DNA from: Porticoccaceae bacterium
GTDB taxonomy: Bacteria > Pseudomonadota > Gammaproteobacteria > Pseudomonadales > Porticoccaceae
Assembly: GCA_026005035.1 (NCBI GenBank)
Contig: BPKH01000007.1
Location: 62,001-126,000 of the forward strand
DNA length: 64,000 nt
Direction: 5' to 3'
The notes under the pieces: generated by a model
Seen by the model: the letters and a program-made list of their open reading frames with translations, nothing else
The model's database searches: none
Told to the model about the DNA's origin: nothing
Program-made: the position numbers and the translations under genes
Shown: positions 48,677-57,701 of the stretch, piece by piece
Position numbering within the stretch: the first letter of the stretch is position 1
Layout of the letters: each line of letters begins with the position of its first letter

Positions 48677-49312
48677 TCATTTGAGCCCGGCGATGAAGGC
48701 GGCGAGCACGTCGATCTCGTAATCGTTGAGGCGCGCCGCCACGCCGCGCATCACCGCGGCGTCGCCGTCGTTGGCGCGGCCGCCGCTGCCCGGCGGATAG
48801 TTGGCGGCGCGGCGGAAGTCCTTGAGCTGCTTGGCCACGTAGGCGGCGTGTTGGCCGGCGAGCGCCGGATAGCCGGCGGGCTCGTTGCCTCGCCCATTGG
48901 GGGCGTGGCAGCCGGTGCAGGCGGGCACGCCGGTGTGGATGTTACCGCCCCGCCAGAGCCGCTCCCCGAGGGCCAGGTCGGCCCCCTCGGGGGCGCCGGC
49001 CGGGACGCGCTCCTGGCGGTCGTAAAAGGCGGCGAGATCCGCCAGATCCTGGTCGCTCAGGGCGTCGAGCATGCCCGCCATCTCCGGAACGGCGCGCGCC
49101 CCCGAGCGGATGTCGAAAAGCTGCTTGAGCAGGTATTTCTCGCCGAGTCCCGCCAGCTTGGGGAAATTGGGAGCGACCGAGTTGCCGTCGGCGCCGTGAC
49201 AGGCCGCACAGGCGGCGCTCTTGGCGCGCCCCGCCTCGGGGTCACCGGCGGCGAGGGCGGTGGAGGATGCGACGAGGGCGACGGCCAGGAAGGTGCCGAA
49301 TAGCGATCTCAT
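48677..49312 (-). CDS. diheme cytochrome c4
   Basis: A 211-residue periplasmic cytochrome with signal peptide RSLFGTFLAVALVASSTALA and two c-type heme sites, CAACHGADGNS in the first half and CTGCHAPNGRG in the second; each half repeats the cytochrome c fold (PKLAGLGEKYLLKQLFD and PALAGQHAAYVAKQLKD), and distal Met lies in AVPEMAGML and AAVMRGVAA. c4 delivers electrons to terminal oxidases such as cbb3. The order engB-(divergent)-c4-dsbA is also found in Pseudomonas. Confidence 0.94.
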   Translation of the reverse strand: MRSLFGTFLAVALVASSTALAAGDPEAGRAKSAACAACHGADGNSVAPNFPKLAGLGEKYLLKQLFDIRSGARAVPEMAGMLDALSDQDLADLAAFYDRQERVPAGAPEGADLALGERLWRGGNIHTGVPACTGCHAPNGRGNEPAGYPALAGQHAAYVAKQLKDFRRAANYPPGSGGRANDGDAAVMRGVAARLNDYEIDVLAAFIAGLK

Positions 49313-49368
49313 GGTGACTCCTCGGGCGGATGGGCGGGGCGGGGATGCGCCTTCCCCGAAGCCGGGGC

Positions 49369-49396
49369 ATTATATACGAGCGATTTTGGATCTCAA
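49369..49396 (-). promoter_or_regulatory. Strong sigma-70 promoter for cytochrome c4
   Basis: On the minus strand TTGAGA (49396-49391), a 16-base spacer and TATAAT (49374-49369): a 5/6 -35 and a perfect -10 box, rare in this GC-rich region. The transcription start would be near 49362, 50 nt before the cytochrome ATG. The same TATATA bases may serve engB on the other strand. Confidence 0.6.
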
Positions 49397-49408
49397 ACGG
49401 CGCTTTCC

Positions 49409-50056
49409 GTGGACGCCAATCCCTCCGAAGCCTTCGATTTCGCCCGCGCGGCGTTCCTGCAGAGCGCGCCGAACCTCGCCGCCTGTCCGCCGGACGTGGG
49501 CGCCGAGGTGGCCTTCGCCGGTCGCTCCAACGCCGGCAAGTCCAGCGCCCTCAATGCCCTCGCCCGCCGGGGGGGCCTCGCCCGGGTGGGCAAGAGCCCG
49601 GGGGTGACGCGGCTGATCAACTTCTTTCGCCTCGACGAGGCGGGCGCGCTGCGGCTGGTGGATCTGCCGGGCTACGGCTACGCCCGGGTGTCCCGCGCCG
49701 AGCTGCGCGCCTGGGGGCGCGAGCTCCACCACTACCTGGCGGGCCGCCGCTCCCTGCGCGCGCTGGTGCTCTTCGCCGACTGCCGGTTGCCGCTGCAGGA
49801 GGGGGACTGGCAGCTGCTCCGCTGGTGTGCGGCGGCGGCTCTGCCCGTGCGGGTGGTGCTCACCAAGGCCGACAAGCTGGGCCGAGGCGCGGCGCTCGCC
49901 GCCTGCCGGGCGCGCGCCCGCGAGCTCGCCGCGGCCGGATGTGAAGCGGCCGGCGTCCAGATCTTCTCGGCACCCAAGCAGTGGGGCGTGGCCGAGCTGA
50001 GCGAATTTCTCGCCGCACGGCTGGCGGCGCCGACGGTGGTGGAGTCCCCGTCGTGA
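49409..50056 (+). CDS. engB: YihA/EngB family ribosome biogenesis GTP-binding protein
   Basis: A 215-residue GTPase needed for 50S subunit assembly. G1 is FAGRSNAGKSSALNAL, G2 SPGVTRLINFF, G3 LVDLPGYGYARV, G4 LTKADKLGRG and G5 IFSAPKQWG. The start is GTG with no obvious ribosome site, so translation may be weak or use an almost leaderless start. It is divergent from cytochrome c4 and its stop overlaps the SelW-like gene. Confidence 0.95.
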   Translation: MDANPSEAFDFARAAFLQSAPNLAACPPDVGAEVAFAGRSNAGKSSALNALARRGGLARVGKSPGVTRLINFFRLDEAGALRLVDLPGYGYARVSRAELRAWGRELHHYLAGRRSLRALVLFADCRLPLQEGDWQLLRWCAAAALPVRVVLTKADKLGRGAALAACRARARELAAAGCEAAGVQIFSAPKQWGVAELSEFLAARLAAPTVVESPS

Positions 50057-50337
50057 CGCGCCCCCTGGTGACCATCCGCTACTGCCCGGCCTGTCGCTGG
50101 CTGCCCCGTGCAGCCTGGCTCGCCCAGGAGCTTCTCGAAACCTTCGCCGCGGAGTTGGAGGGGGTGCTCCTGCGCCCGTCCGACACTCCCGGGGAGCTGC
50201 GCGTGGAGGTGGACGGTGAGCCGCTGTGGGATCGCAAGCGGGACGGCTTTCCGGAGCCCGCCGCCCTCAAGCGCCGCCTGCGCGATCGGATCGCCCCGCA
50301 GCGGCGCCTCGGCCACGCCGACCGGACGCCGCCTTGA
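50053..50337 (+). CDS. SelT/SelW/SelH (Rdx) family protein, Cys form
   Basis: A 94-residue thioredoxin-like protein. TIRYCPACRWLPRAAWLAQELLETF carries the CxxC that replaces the CxxU of selenoproteins W and T; the C-terminal half has GELRVEVDGEPLWDRKRDGFPEPAALKRRLRDRI as in the family. The GTG start overlaps the engB stop in the four bases GTGA. It is too short to be anything else of note; the redox partner is unknown. It overlaps the end of otsA on the other strand by 71 nt. Confidence 0.9.
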   Translation: MTRPLVTIRYCPACRWLPRAAWLAQELLETFAAELEGVLLRPSDTPGELRVEVDGEPLWDRKRDGFPEPAALKRRLRDRIAPQRRLGHADRTPP

Positions 50338-51722
50338 GGCCGCGCAGGGCGGCGTGGGCTTCCGTCAGATCGGCCAGGAAGCGCTGGTGCCAGCGGTGGA
50401 TGTCGTTGGCGGCGAGGATCTGCATCATCCGCCGCCAGCGGTCGCGCCGCTCCTCGAGGGGCATGGTCAGGGCGCCGCGCAGGGCCTCGGCCACGCCTTC
50501 CGGGTCGTAGGGGTTGACGAGCAGCGCCGCGTCCAGCTCCAGGGCCGCCCCGGCCATCTTGGACAACACCAACACGCCGGGGTCGTCCGGGTCCTGGGCG
50601 GCCACGTACTCCTTGGCCACCAGGTTCATCCCGTCCCGCAGGGGGGTGACCAGCCCCACCTTCGCCAGGCGGTACATGGCCACCACCGTGCTGCGCCGGT
50701 AGCCCCGCTTGAGGTGGCGCAGCGGCACCCAGTCGAAATCCGCCCAGGTGCCGATCACGTGGCCGGCCGCGGCGTCGATCCGCGCCGCCAACTCGCTGTA
50801 GGCCTTGAGCTCGGCCCGCGAGACGGGGGCGATCTGCAGGTAGACCACCTGGCGGCGCACCTCCGGGTAGCGCTCGAGGAGGAGCTCGTAGGCGCGCAGC
50901 CGCTCGGGCAGCCCCTTGCTGTAGTCGAGCCGGTCCACGCCCAGGATCAGCCGCCGCCCGCCGAGACTTTCGGCCAGGGCGCAGTATTCGCGGCTCAGCG
51001 AACCCTGTTCGGCGAAGCGGGGCAAGGCGTCGGTTTCGATGCCGATGGGATAGATGCCGGTGCGGGCCGCCCGCTCGCCGAGGCGCACCAGGCCGCCCTC
51101 CTCCACCCGGCCGCCGAGGCCGTGGATCACCGCCTCCTCGAAGCCCCGCAGGTCGATGCGCGTCTGGAAGCCGATCAGGTCGCAGGCGAACAGATCGGCC
51201 AGCAGCCCCTGGTAGTTGGGGATGGTGCGCAACAGGTCCAGGGGCGGAAAGGGAGTGTGGAGGAAAAAGCCGATGGGCGAGGCGACTCCCGCCTCGCGCA
51301 ACAGCCGCGCCAGGGGGATCAGGTGGTAGTCGTGGATCCAGAGGGTGTCGTCGGGGCGCAGCAGGGGCAGGAGTTGGCGGGCGAACTGGCGGTTGACGTC
51401 CAGGTAGCCGGCGAAGTCGGCGGCGCGGTAGACCATCAGGTCCGGGCGGTGGTGGAACACCGGCCACAGGACGCTGTTGGCGAAGCCGGCGTAGTAGGCC
51501 TGGTGGTCGCGGGGGTCGAGGTCCACGGTGGCGTACTCGATGGACCGCCAGCGGTCGAGGCGCGGCGGCGAGGGCTGGCGGGCGAGGTCGCCGCTCCACC
51601 CGAACCACAGCCCTCCGGCGCGCTCCATGGCGGCCATCACCCCGACCGCCAGTCCCCCCGGCCGAGCCCTTGTCGCTCCCCCCCTTGGCGACCCGGTTGG
51701 AGACCACCACCAGGCGGCTCAC
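50267..51722 (-). pseudogene. otsA: alpha,alpha-trehalose-phosphate synthase (UDP-forming), one frameshift
   Basis: A GT20 glycosyltransferase, about 484 residues when joined. The first residues, SRLVVVSNRVAKGG, are in one frame, and GVMAAMERAGGLWFGWSG to the end in the next; one extra G in a run of G near 51660-51680 accounts for it. Family motifs: FANSVLWPVFHHRPDLM, DTLWIHDYHLIPLARLLRE, IGFFLHTPFPPLDLLRT, RLILGVDRLDYSKGLPERL, LVTPLRDGMNLVAKEYVAAQ and GVLVLSKMAGAALEL. The GTG start overlaps the GH15 stop. It makes trehalose 6-phosphate from UDP-glucose and glucose 6-phosphate; otsB is upstream. A homopolymer error is the likeliest cause of the break. Confidence 0.87.
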
Positions 51723-53512
51723 AGGGCCGCCTCCCAGGGGATGCTCAGTAGCCGGGCGCTGTTGATGATCCCCACCATGCTGTAGGTCTGGGGGAAGTTG
51801 CCCCACAGTTCGCCGCTGCGCGGGTCCAGGTCCTCGGAGAGCAGGCCCAGATGGTTGCGCCGCGCGAGCAGATCCTCGAACAGGGCGCGCGCCTCGTCGC
51901 GCCGCCCCACCGCCGCCAGGGCGTCGATGTACCAGAAGGTGCAGATGGTGAAGGCCACCTCGGGGGTGCCGAAATCGTCGGGCACCAGGTAGCGGAACAG
52001 GTAGGGGCTGCCGTCGGGCTTCAGTTCCCGTTCGATCCGCGCGAGAGTGCCGAGGAAGCGGGGGTCGTCGGGGCGCAGGAAGCCGAGCTCCGCGGCCAGC
52101 AGGAGGCTCGCGTCCAGGGTCTCCCCGTCCCAGGTGGCGGTGAGCGAGCCGAGCCGCTCGCTGTAGCCGCGCGCCAGCACCGCTCGGCGGATGCCGGTTG
52201 CCACCTCGCGCCAGTAACTGGCCCGCTCGGCTAGCTCCAGGCGCGCGGCGATGCGCGCCAACCGGTCGGCCGCCGCCCAGCACATGATGCTGGAGAAGGT
52301 GTGCACGTGGCGGGAATTGCGCAGTTCCCACAGGCCCGCGTCGGGCTTGTTGAAATGGTCCCGCGCCCGCTCCCCGGCCCGCTCGAGGAGCGCGAACAGC
52401 GCCCGGTCCCCCTGGCGGTGGATGCGCTCGTCGAAGAACATCTGGGTGGCGGACAGGACCACCGCGCCGTAGACGTCGTGTTGAATCTGTTCCGCCGCCT
52501 GGTTGCCGAAGCGCACCGGCCCCATGCCGCGATAGCCGGCGAGCTCCGGCACGATCTCTTCGGGCAGGTGAGGGGTGCCGTCGATTCGGTAGACCGGTTG
52601 CAGGTGGCCCTCCCCGAGCCCGGCGATCAGGTTCACCAGGTACTGGAGGTATTGCTCCATGGTCTTGGTGGCCCCCAGCCGGTTGAGGGCGTGGACGGTG
52701 AAGTAGCTGTCCCGCAGCCAGCAGTAGCGGTAGTCCCAGTTGCGGCCGCTGTGGGGCGCTTCGGGAATCGACGTGGTCAGGGCGGCGACGATGGCGCCGG
52801 TGTCCTCGTAGGCGGCGAGTTTGAGGGTGATGGCCGCGCGGATCACCGCTTCCTGCCACTCGAAGGGGATGGCCAGGGCGCGGCTCCAGTCGCGCCAGTA
52901 GTCGCGGGTCTCCACCAGGAACCGCTCCACCAGGTGGGGGACCGCCTCGGTCACCGGCTCGTCGGCGCCAAAGATCAGGTAGTGGTCGCGGTCGACCACC
53001 AGCGGGATCTCGTCCACCAGGGCGGACAGCGGCAGGGTGGTGGTCACCCGCCAGGCGCCCTCCTCGGTCAGGTAGCGCAGATGGTTGCTGCCCCGGGTGG
53101 TGGCGCACCGGCCGGTGCCGCGGCGGGCCGCCGGTCGCAACCGGATCCGCACCCGCGGCGCGCCGCGGGGCACCAGTTTGCGCATCAGGGTGAGGGGCCG
53201 ATGGATGCGCCCGTAGTGGACGAAGCGGGGCGCGAAGTCGGTCAGTTCCAGGGCGTTGCCGTGGCGGTCGACGAGCCGGGTGACGAGGATGGCGGTGTTT
53301 TTCTCGTAGCGCTGTTCGCTGTGGTGAAAGTCCACGAGCTCGATGGCGAAGACTCCGTCCGGCCCCGGGTTTTCCCCCTGCAGCAGGGCGCTGAACAGGG
53401 GGTCGGAGTCGAAGCGCGGCAGGCAGCACCACACCACCTCGCCGCGGCGGTCGATCAGGGCGGCGTAGGCGCAGTTGCCCACCACCCCCAGTTCGAGATC
53501 GCGGCCGCTCAC
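51719..53512 (-). CDS. GH15 family glucoamylase/trehalase-like hydrolase
   Basis: A 597-residue member of glycoside hydrolase family 15. An N-terminal beta-sandwich (ELGVVGNCAYAALIDRRGEVVWCCLPRFDSDPLFSALL) precedes the (alpha/alpha)6 barrel with NWDYRYCWLRDSYFTVHALNRLG, LQPVYRIDGTPHLPEEIVPELAGYRGMGPVRFGNQAAEQIQHDVYG and CTFWYIDALAAVGR. Glu in ELAGYRG and ELxxR-like positions are candidates for catalysis. The start GTG overlaps otsB's stop. In such clusters GH15 enzymes act on trehalose or glucans; the match to otsA/otsB makes trehalose turnover likely. Confidence 0.88.
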   Translation of the reverse strand: MSGRDLELGVVGNCAYAALIDRRGEVVWCCLPRFDSDPLFSALLQGENPGPDGVFAIELVDFHHSEQRYEKNTAILVTRLVDRHGNALELTDFAPRFVHYGRIHRPLTLMRKLVPRGAPRVRIRLRPAARRGTGRCATTRGSNHLRYLTEEGAWRVTTTLPLSALVDEIPLVVDRDHYLIFGADEPVTEAVPHLVERFLVETRDYWRDWSRALAIPFEWQEAVIRAAITLKLAAYEDTGAIVAALTTSIPEAPHSGRNWDYRYCWLRDSYFTVHALNRLGATKTMEQYLQYLVNLIAGLGEGHLQPVYRIDGTPHLPEEIVPELAGYRGMGPVRFGNQAAEQIQHDVYGAVVLSATQMFFDERIHRQGDRALFALLERAGERARDHFNKPDAGLWELRNSRHVHTFSSIMCWAAADRLARIAARLELAERASYWREVATGIRRAVLARGYSERLGSLTATWDGETLDASLLLAAELGFLRPDDPRFLGTLARIERELKPDGSPYLFRYLVPDDFGTPEVAFTICTFWYIDALAAVGRRDEARALFEDLLARRNHLGLLSEDLDPRSGELWGNFPQTYSMVGIINSARLLSIPWEAAL

Positions 53513-54243
53513 GACACCAGGCTCCCGCTCGCCAGGCCCGCCAACCAGGCGCGCAGCTCGGCGGGGGAGGCGAGGCGGCGCGCGGCGCGGCTTGCGCCCT
53601 CGCCCACCTTGATGGTCAGCCCGCCGCGCTCGGCCAGCACGGCGAAGGCGTCTTCGTCGGTGAGGTCGTCGCCGGCGTAGACGGGCAGCCGCCCGGCAAA
53701 GGGGGGCTGGGCCAGGAAGCGGGCCACCGCCGCGCCCTTGTCGACGCCCGCCGGCAGCACCTCGCGCACGCATTTGCCGCGCACCAGGCGCAGCCCCGGC
53801 AGCCCTGCGAGGCGCGCCTGCAACTCGCGGTCGATGAGCCCCTCGAGTTCGGGGCGGTCGCGGAAGTGGAGGGCGGCGCCAGCGCCCTTGTCCTCGAGCA
53901 ACAGCCCGTGGCGGCGGGCGATCTCCGCGAGATGGGCGCGGGCTTCCGCCAGGGCGGGACCGGGGGGAGCGACGAAGCGCTCGCCGCGCAGGCGCCACTC
54001 CGCGCCGTGGAGGCCGGCGGCGTCCAGGGGCAGGCCGAGCAGGCGGTCGAGCGCCGCGAGGGAGCGACCGCTCACCACCGCCAGGGCGCCGCCGCTGGCC
54101 TCGCGCAGGGCGGCGAGCAGTTCGGGCAGCGCCGGGGGCACCACCACCGCGTCCGGAGTGGGGGCGATGTCCACCAGGGTGCCGTCGAAGTCGAGAAAGA
54201 AGGCGACGCGGTCGAGGTCCAGTTCGGGGGGCGGGCGGTCCAT
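53509..54243 (-). CDS. otsB: trehalose-6-phosphate phosphatase
   Basis: A 244-residue HAD phosphatase. Motif I is FFLDFDGTLVDIAPTPDAVVV, motif II VVSGRSLAALDRLLG, then LHGAEWRLRG, and the metal loop VYAGDDLTDEDAFAVL with GLTIKVGEGASRAARRL. Length suits the short bacterial OtsB. It removes phosphate from trehalose 6-phosphate. Its stop overlaps the GH15 start; it is 31 nt downstream of the debranching enzyme gene. Confidence 0.93.
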   Translation of the reverse strand: MDRPPPELDLDRVAFFLDFDGTLVDIAPTPDAVVVPPALPELLAALREASGGALAVVSGRSLAALDRLLGLPLDAAGLHGAEWRLRGERFVAPPGPALAEARAHLAEIARRHGLLLEDKGAGAALHFRDRPELEGLIDRELQARLAGLPGLRLVRGKCVREVLPAGVDKGAAVARFLAQPPFAGRLPVYAGDDLTDEDAFAVLAERGGLTIKVGEGASRAARRLASPAELRAWLAGLASGSLVS

Positions 54244-54274
54244 GGGGGAATTCTCCGCGGTCGCGCGCCGTTCG

Positions 54275-56437
54275 TCAAAGCTCCACCACCAGCTTCACCT
54301 CCCCCGTGCGGTGGGTCGCCTTGACCGCCACGTCCTCCCCGTGGCGGTGCACCTCGAGGTCGAGGCGCGCCCGGCCGCAGGGCAATCCCTCCACCCTGAG
54401 CCGGTCGACGCCGCGGGGCAGCGTGGGGTGGCGGAGGTGGACCACTCCGGCGGCCGCATCCACCTCGACGCCGAGCAACGCCTCGAGGAGCAAAAAGGCG
54501 GATCCGGCCGCCCAGGCCTGGGGCGCGCAGGCGCCGGGGTAGAGGGTGGGCGCCTGGCCGGGCAGGCGCTCGAAGCCGCACAGCAGTTCCGGGAGGCGGT
54601 GCTCCTCGAGGTGGACGGCGGCGTCGAAGAGACATTCCGCCAGGCGGCGGGCGGCGTCGGCGTGGCCGTAGCGGGCCAGGCCGGCGGTGGCGATGGCCGT
54701 GTCGTGGGGCCACACCGAGCCGTTGTGGTAGGACATGGGGTTGTAGCGGGGCTCGCCGCGGTAGAGGGTGCGCAGTCCCCAGCCGCTGCACGCCGCCTCG
54801 CCCAGCGCCTGGGCGGCGAGGCGAGCGGCCCGATCCGCCCGCGCCGCGCCGCAGTAGAGCAGGTGGAAGGGGTTGGAAGTGCGCACCGCACACGGCTGGC
54901 CGCGGCCGTCCAGGGCGAGGGCGTAGGTGTCCAGTTCGGGCAGCCAGAACGCCGCTTCCAGGCGGTTGCGCAGCTCGGCGGCGGCGAGTGCCAGCCGGGT
55001 GCTCTCGGCGGCCTGTCCCAGGGCGGCGGCGAGCCGCGCGCCGCCCTCCAGTGCGGCCACCGCGTAGCCCTGCACCTCGCACAGGGCGATGGGGGCGACG
55101 GCCGGTCGGCCGTTGCGGTGGAAGACGGCGTCGGCGGAGTCCTTCCACCCCTGGTGGACCAGGCCGCGTTCGTCCGAGCGGGCGTAGCAGAGCCAGCCGT
55201 CCCGGGCGACGCGGCTCCCGATCCACTCGAGCGCCGCCGCCACCGCCGGCCACAACCCCTCGAGAAAGGCGCGGTCGGCGGTGTGGCGGAAATAGCGGTC
55301 GGCGAGGATCACGAACAGGGGGGTGGCGTCCACCGAGCCGTAGTAGCGGGCGAAGGGGATCTCGCCCAGGGCGGCCATCTCCCCCTCCCGCCACTCGTGG
55401 AGGATCTTGCCCGGCTCCGCCTCGCGGGCGGGGTCCGTTTCCCGCGCTTGGGTGGCGGCGAGGAAGGAGAGCACGCCGCGGGCGATGTCGGGGTCGAGCC
55501 AGAGGGTCTCCAGGGCGGTGATCAGGCCGTCGCGCCCGAAGGGGGTGGCGAACCAGGGAATGCCGGCGTAGGGGTAGAGGCCGTGGGGCGTCTGGGTGAG
55601 CAGAAGCTCCAGGTCGTGGCGGGAGCGGGCGAGCCAGGCGTCGAAGTGCTCGTTGTCGCTGGTAAGCCGGGCACTGCCGGCCCGCTCCCGAAGGCGCCGC
55701 TCGATGGCCGCGACCGTCCGGCCGTGGTCGGCGGTGTGCTCGCCGATGTCGCCGCTGCCGGCGGAGATGGCGACCTCCAGGACGCGGCTCTCCCCCGGCG
55801 CGAGCTTCAGGGCGAAGCGGGCGCCGTCCCCGGCCAACGCCTGGGGCGAGGGGGCGAAGGCGATGCGGGTGAGGCGCCGCCGCCCGTCGAGGCCGACGTA
55901 GCCGAGGGTCACCGCGTCTCTTTCCAGGTGCGGCGGCTCGAATTCCCCCCGGCGGGGGCGGTGCACGCCGCGCACCTCGAACAGATCGGCGAAGTCGGCG
56001 GCGAAGTCGAAGCGCAGCTCGAGTTCCAGGGGGCAGTGGTGGTAGTTGGCAAGCGTCAGCCGCTCACTCAACACCTCGCCGGCCATGGCCAGCTCCCGGC
56101 GCAGGTGGAGGCTCCCCCGGGGCAGCACCAGGCGGCCCTCCCGGCAGAGGTCGGGGGTGGTCTGGTCCACCACCAGGCGGCTGTTGTCGAGCCGCACCGC
56201 CGAGTTGAGCAACAGCAGCGGCTCGCCCTCCACGGTCAGCAGCCAGCGCGACAGGTGGCGGGTGCCGCGGAAGTAAAAGCCCTGCTCCGCTGCCCCGGCC
56301 CAGCCGATCTCGCCGTGCCGGGAAAAGACCGCGAAGCCGTCGTCCGATTTGAGCACCCGTACGCGGTCGTCGGCCCGCGAAGAGCTGGCGGGGATGTACC
56401 ACTGGTCGCCGATGAACAGCGCTTCCTCCAGTGCCAT
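54275..56437 (-). CDS. amylo-alpha-1,6-glucosidase / glycogen debranching-type enzyme
   Basis: A 720-residue protein with the N-terminal bacterial debranching domain (SSSRADDRVRVLKSDDGFAVFSRHGEIGWAG, GFYFRGTRHLSRWLLTVEGEPLLLLNS) and a C-terminal (alpha/alpha)6 barrel: YPYAGIPWFATPFGRDGLITALETLWLDPDIARGVL, FARYYGSVDATPLFVILADRY, HQGWKDSADAVFHRNGRPAVAPIALCEVQGYAVAAL, YNPMSYHNGSVWPHDTAIATAGLARYG. This is the group (COG3408) that breaks alpha-1,6 branches or acts on related glucosides. It lies 25 nt after the GT4 gene. Confidence 0.92.
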   Translation of the reverse strand: MALEEALFIGDQWYIPASSSRADDRVRVLKSDDGFAVFSRHGEIGWAGAAEQGFYFRGTRHLSRWLLTVEGEPLLLLNSAVRLDNSRLVVDQTTPDLCREGRLVLPRGSLHLRRELAMAGEVLSERLTLANYHHCPLELELRFDFAADFADLFEVRGVHRPRRGEFEPPHLERDAVTLGYVGLDGRRRLTRIAFAPSPQALAGDGARFALKLAPGESRVLEVAISAGSGDIGEHTADHGRTVAAIERRLRERAGSARLTSDNEHFDAWLARSRHDLELLLTQTPHGLYPYAGIPWFATPFGRDGLITALETLWLDPDIARGVLSFLAATQARETDPAREAEPGKILHEWREGEMAALGEIPFARYYGSVDATPLFVILADRYFRHTADRAFLEGLWPAVAAALEWIGSRVARDGWLCYARSDERGLVHQGWKDSADAVFHRNGRPAVAPIALCEVQGYAVAALEGGARLAAALGQAAESTRLALAAAELRNRLEAAFWLPELDTYALALDGRGQPCAVRTSNPFHLLYCGAARADRAARLAAQALGEAACSGWGLRTLYRGEPRYNPMSYHNGSVWPHDTAIATAGLARYGHADAARRLAECLFDAAVHLEEHRLPELLCGFERLPGQAPTLYPGACAPQAWAAGSAFLLLEALLGVEVDAAAGVVHLRHPTLPRGVDRLRVEGLPCGRARLDLEVHRHGEDVAVKATHRTGEVKLVVEL

Positions 56438-56462
56438 GGCGCTTCCCTCCGTCGCCGGCTCC

Positions 56463-57514
56463 TCAGGTGCCCAGGGCCACTTGCGGCCATTCCCCGCCCA
56501 CCAGCCGGCGGTAGAGGGCGAGGTATTGCCCGGCCATCCGTTCGGCGGTGAAGTGGGATTCGAAGTGGCGTCGGCAGGCGGCGCGGTCGATCTCGTGGAG
56601 GCGATTCACCGCCGCCACCGCCTCGACCACGTTCTCCACCACGAAGCCGGTCACCCCATCGCGCAGCACCTCGGGCACCGAGCCGTGGCGGAAGGCGATC
56701 ACCGGCGTGCCGCAGGCGAGCGCCTCGATCATCACCAGCCCGAAGGGTTCCGGCCAGTCGATGGGAAAGAGCAGGGCCGCCGCCTGTCCCAAGAGTTCAT
56801 TTTTGGCCCGCTCGTCCACCTCGCCGACGAACTCCACCCCGGGCGTGCGAGCAACGGGCGGATCCGCGCCTCGTAGTAGGTGCGGTCCACCTCGTCCACC
56901 TTGGCGGCGATGATCAATTTCCGGCCTGCCCGGCGGGCGATCTCGATGGCGCGCTCGGGGCCCTTTTCCGGCGCGATCCGGCCCAGGAAGACCAGCGCCT
57001 CGCCCCCGCGCGGCGAGAACTCGTACAGGTCCCGCGGCAGGCCGTGGTGGATGGTAGCCGCCCAGTGCACCCCCCGGAGAGGTGCTCGTTGCGACTCGGA
57101 GATGGAAACGAGCGGCACCTGCGGATGGAGCCGGTAGAGGCTGGCCAGGTCGGGCAGGTCGAGCCTGCCGTGGAGGGTGAACAGGGTGGGGGTGGACCAA
57201 TGGCGGGTCAAAGGCAGGGGGAGCAGATCCAGGTGGCAGTGAATGACGTCGAACCGTTCCGCCTCGCGGTCGAGGAGGGAGAGGGCTACCAGGTGCCACA
57301 GCAGGGGGTCGCGCCGGACCTTGGCGAGGCGCAGCGCCTCGGGCACCACCGCCACCAGGCGGGCGCGGGTTTGGGAGTCGCCACTGGCGTAGAGGGTCAC
57401 CTCGCAGCCTTCGTCGAGGAGCGCTTCGGTCAGGTAGTGGACCACCCGTTCGGTGCCGCCGTAGGTCTTGGGGGGCACGCTCTCGTAGAGGGGGGCGAGT
57501 TGCGCGATTCTCAT
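56463..57514 (-). pseudogene. GT4 family glycosyltransferase, one frameshift
   Basis: A retaining glycosyltransferase with GT-B fold, 350 residues when joined. The N-terminal half (RIAQLAPLYESVPPKTYGGTERVVHYLTEAL, FTLHGRLDLPDLASLYRLHPQVPLVSISESQRAPL, VFLGRIAPEKGPERAIEIARRAG) is in one frame. GVEFVGEVDERAKNELLGQAAALLFPIDWPEPFGLVMIEALACGTPVIAFRHGSVPEVLRDGVTGFVVEN follows in another. The missing base is best placed in the G run near 56837-56840 (minus strand CCCGGGGTGG, one G short). The family adds a hexose from a nucleotide sugar to an acceptor. It leads the GT4-debranching-otsB-GH15-otsA operon. Confidence 0.85.
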
Positions 57515-57701
57515 GGCCAATATCCAGGAACGATCGCAGCGACCGCTCGGAGACTCACCCCGCGCCCCGGCGGGCGCGGGGCGAGCGCCAAAATGGGCGC
57601 CGCGCCGGAATTTTCAAGGGGGAGATGAGCGCGATGGACGTGGCCCACCGAGGGAGCTAGACTCGCGAGACGGTGCGGATCGAAACCGACGGGAGGTGCG
57701 C

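Noticed and set aside
50079-53432. A 1117-residue minus-strand open frame in the trehalose region
   Set aside because: It covers the N-terminal otsA strand only; elsewhere it runs out of frame through GH15 and otsA.
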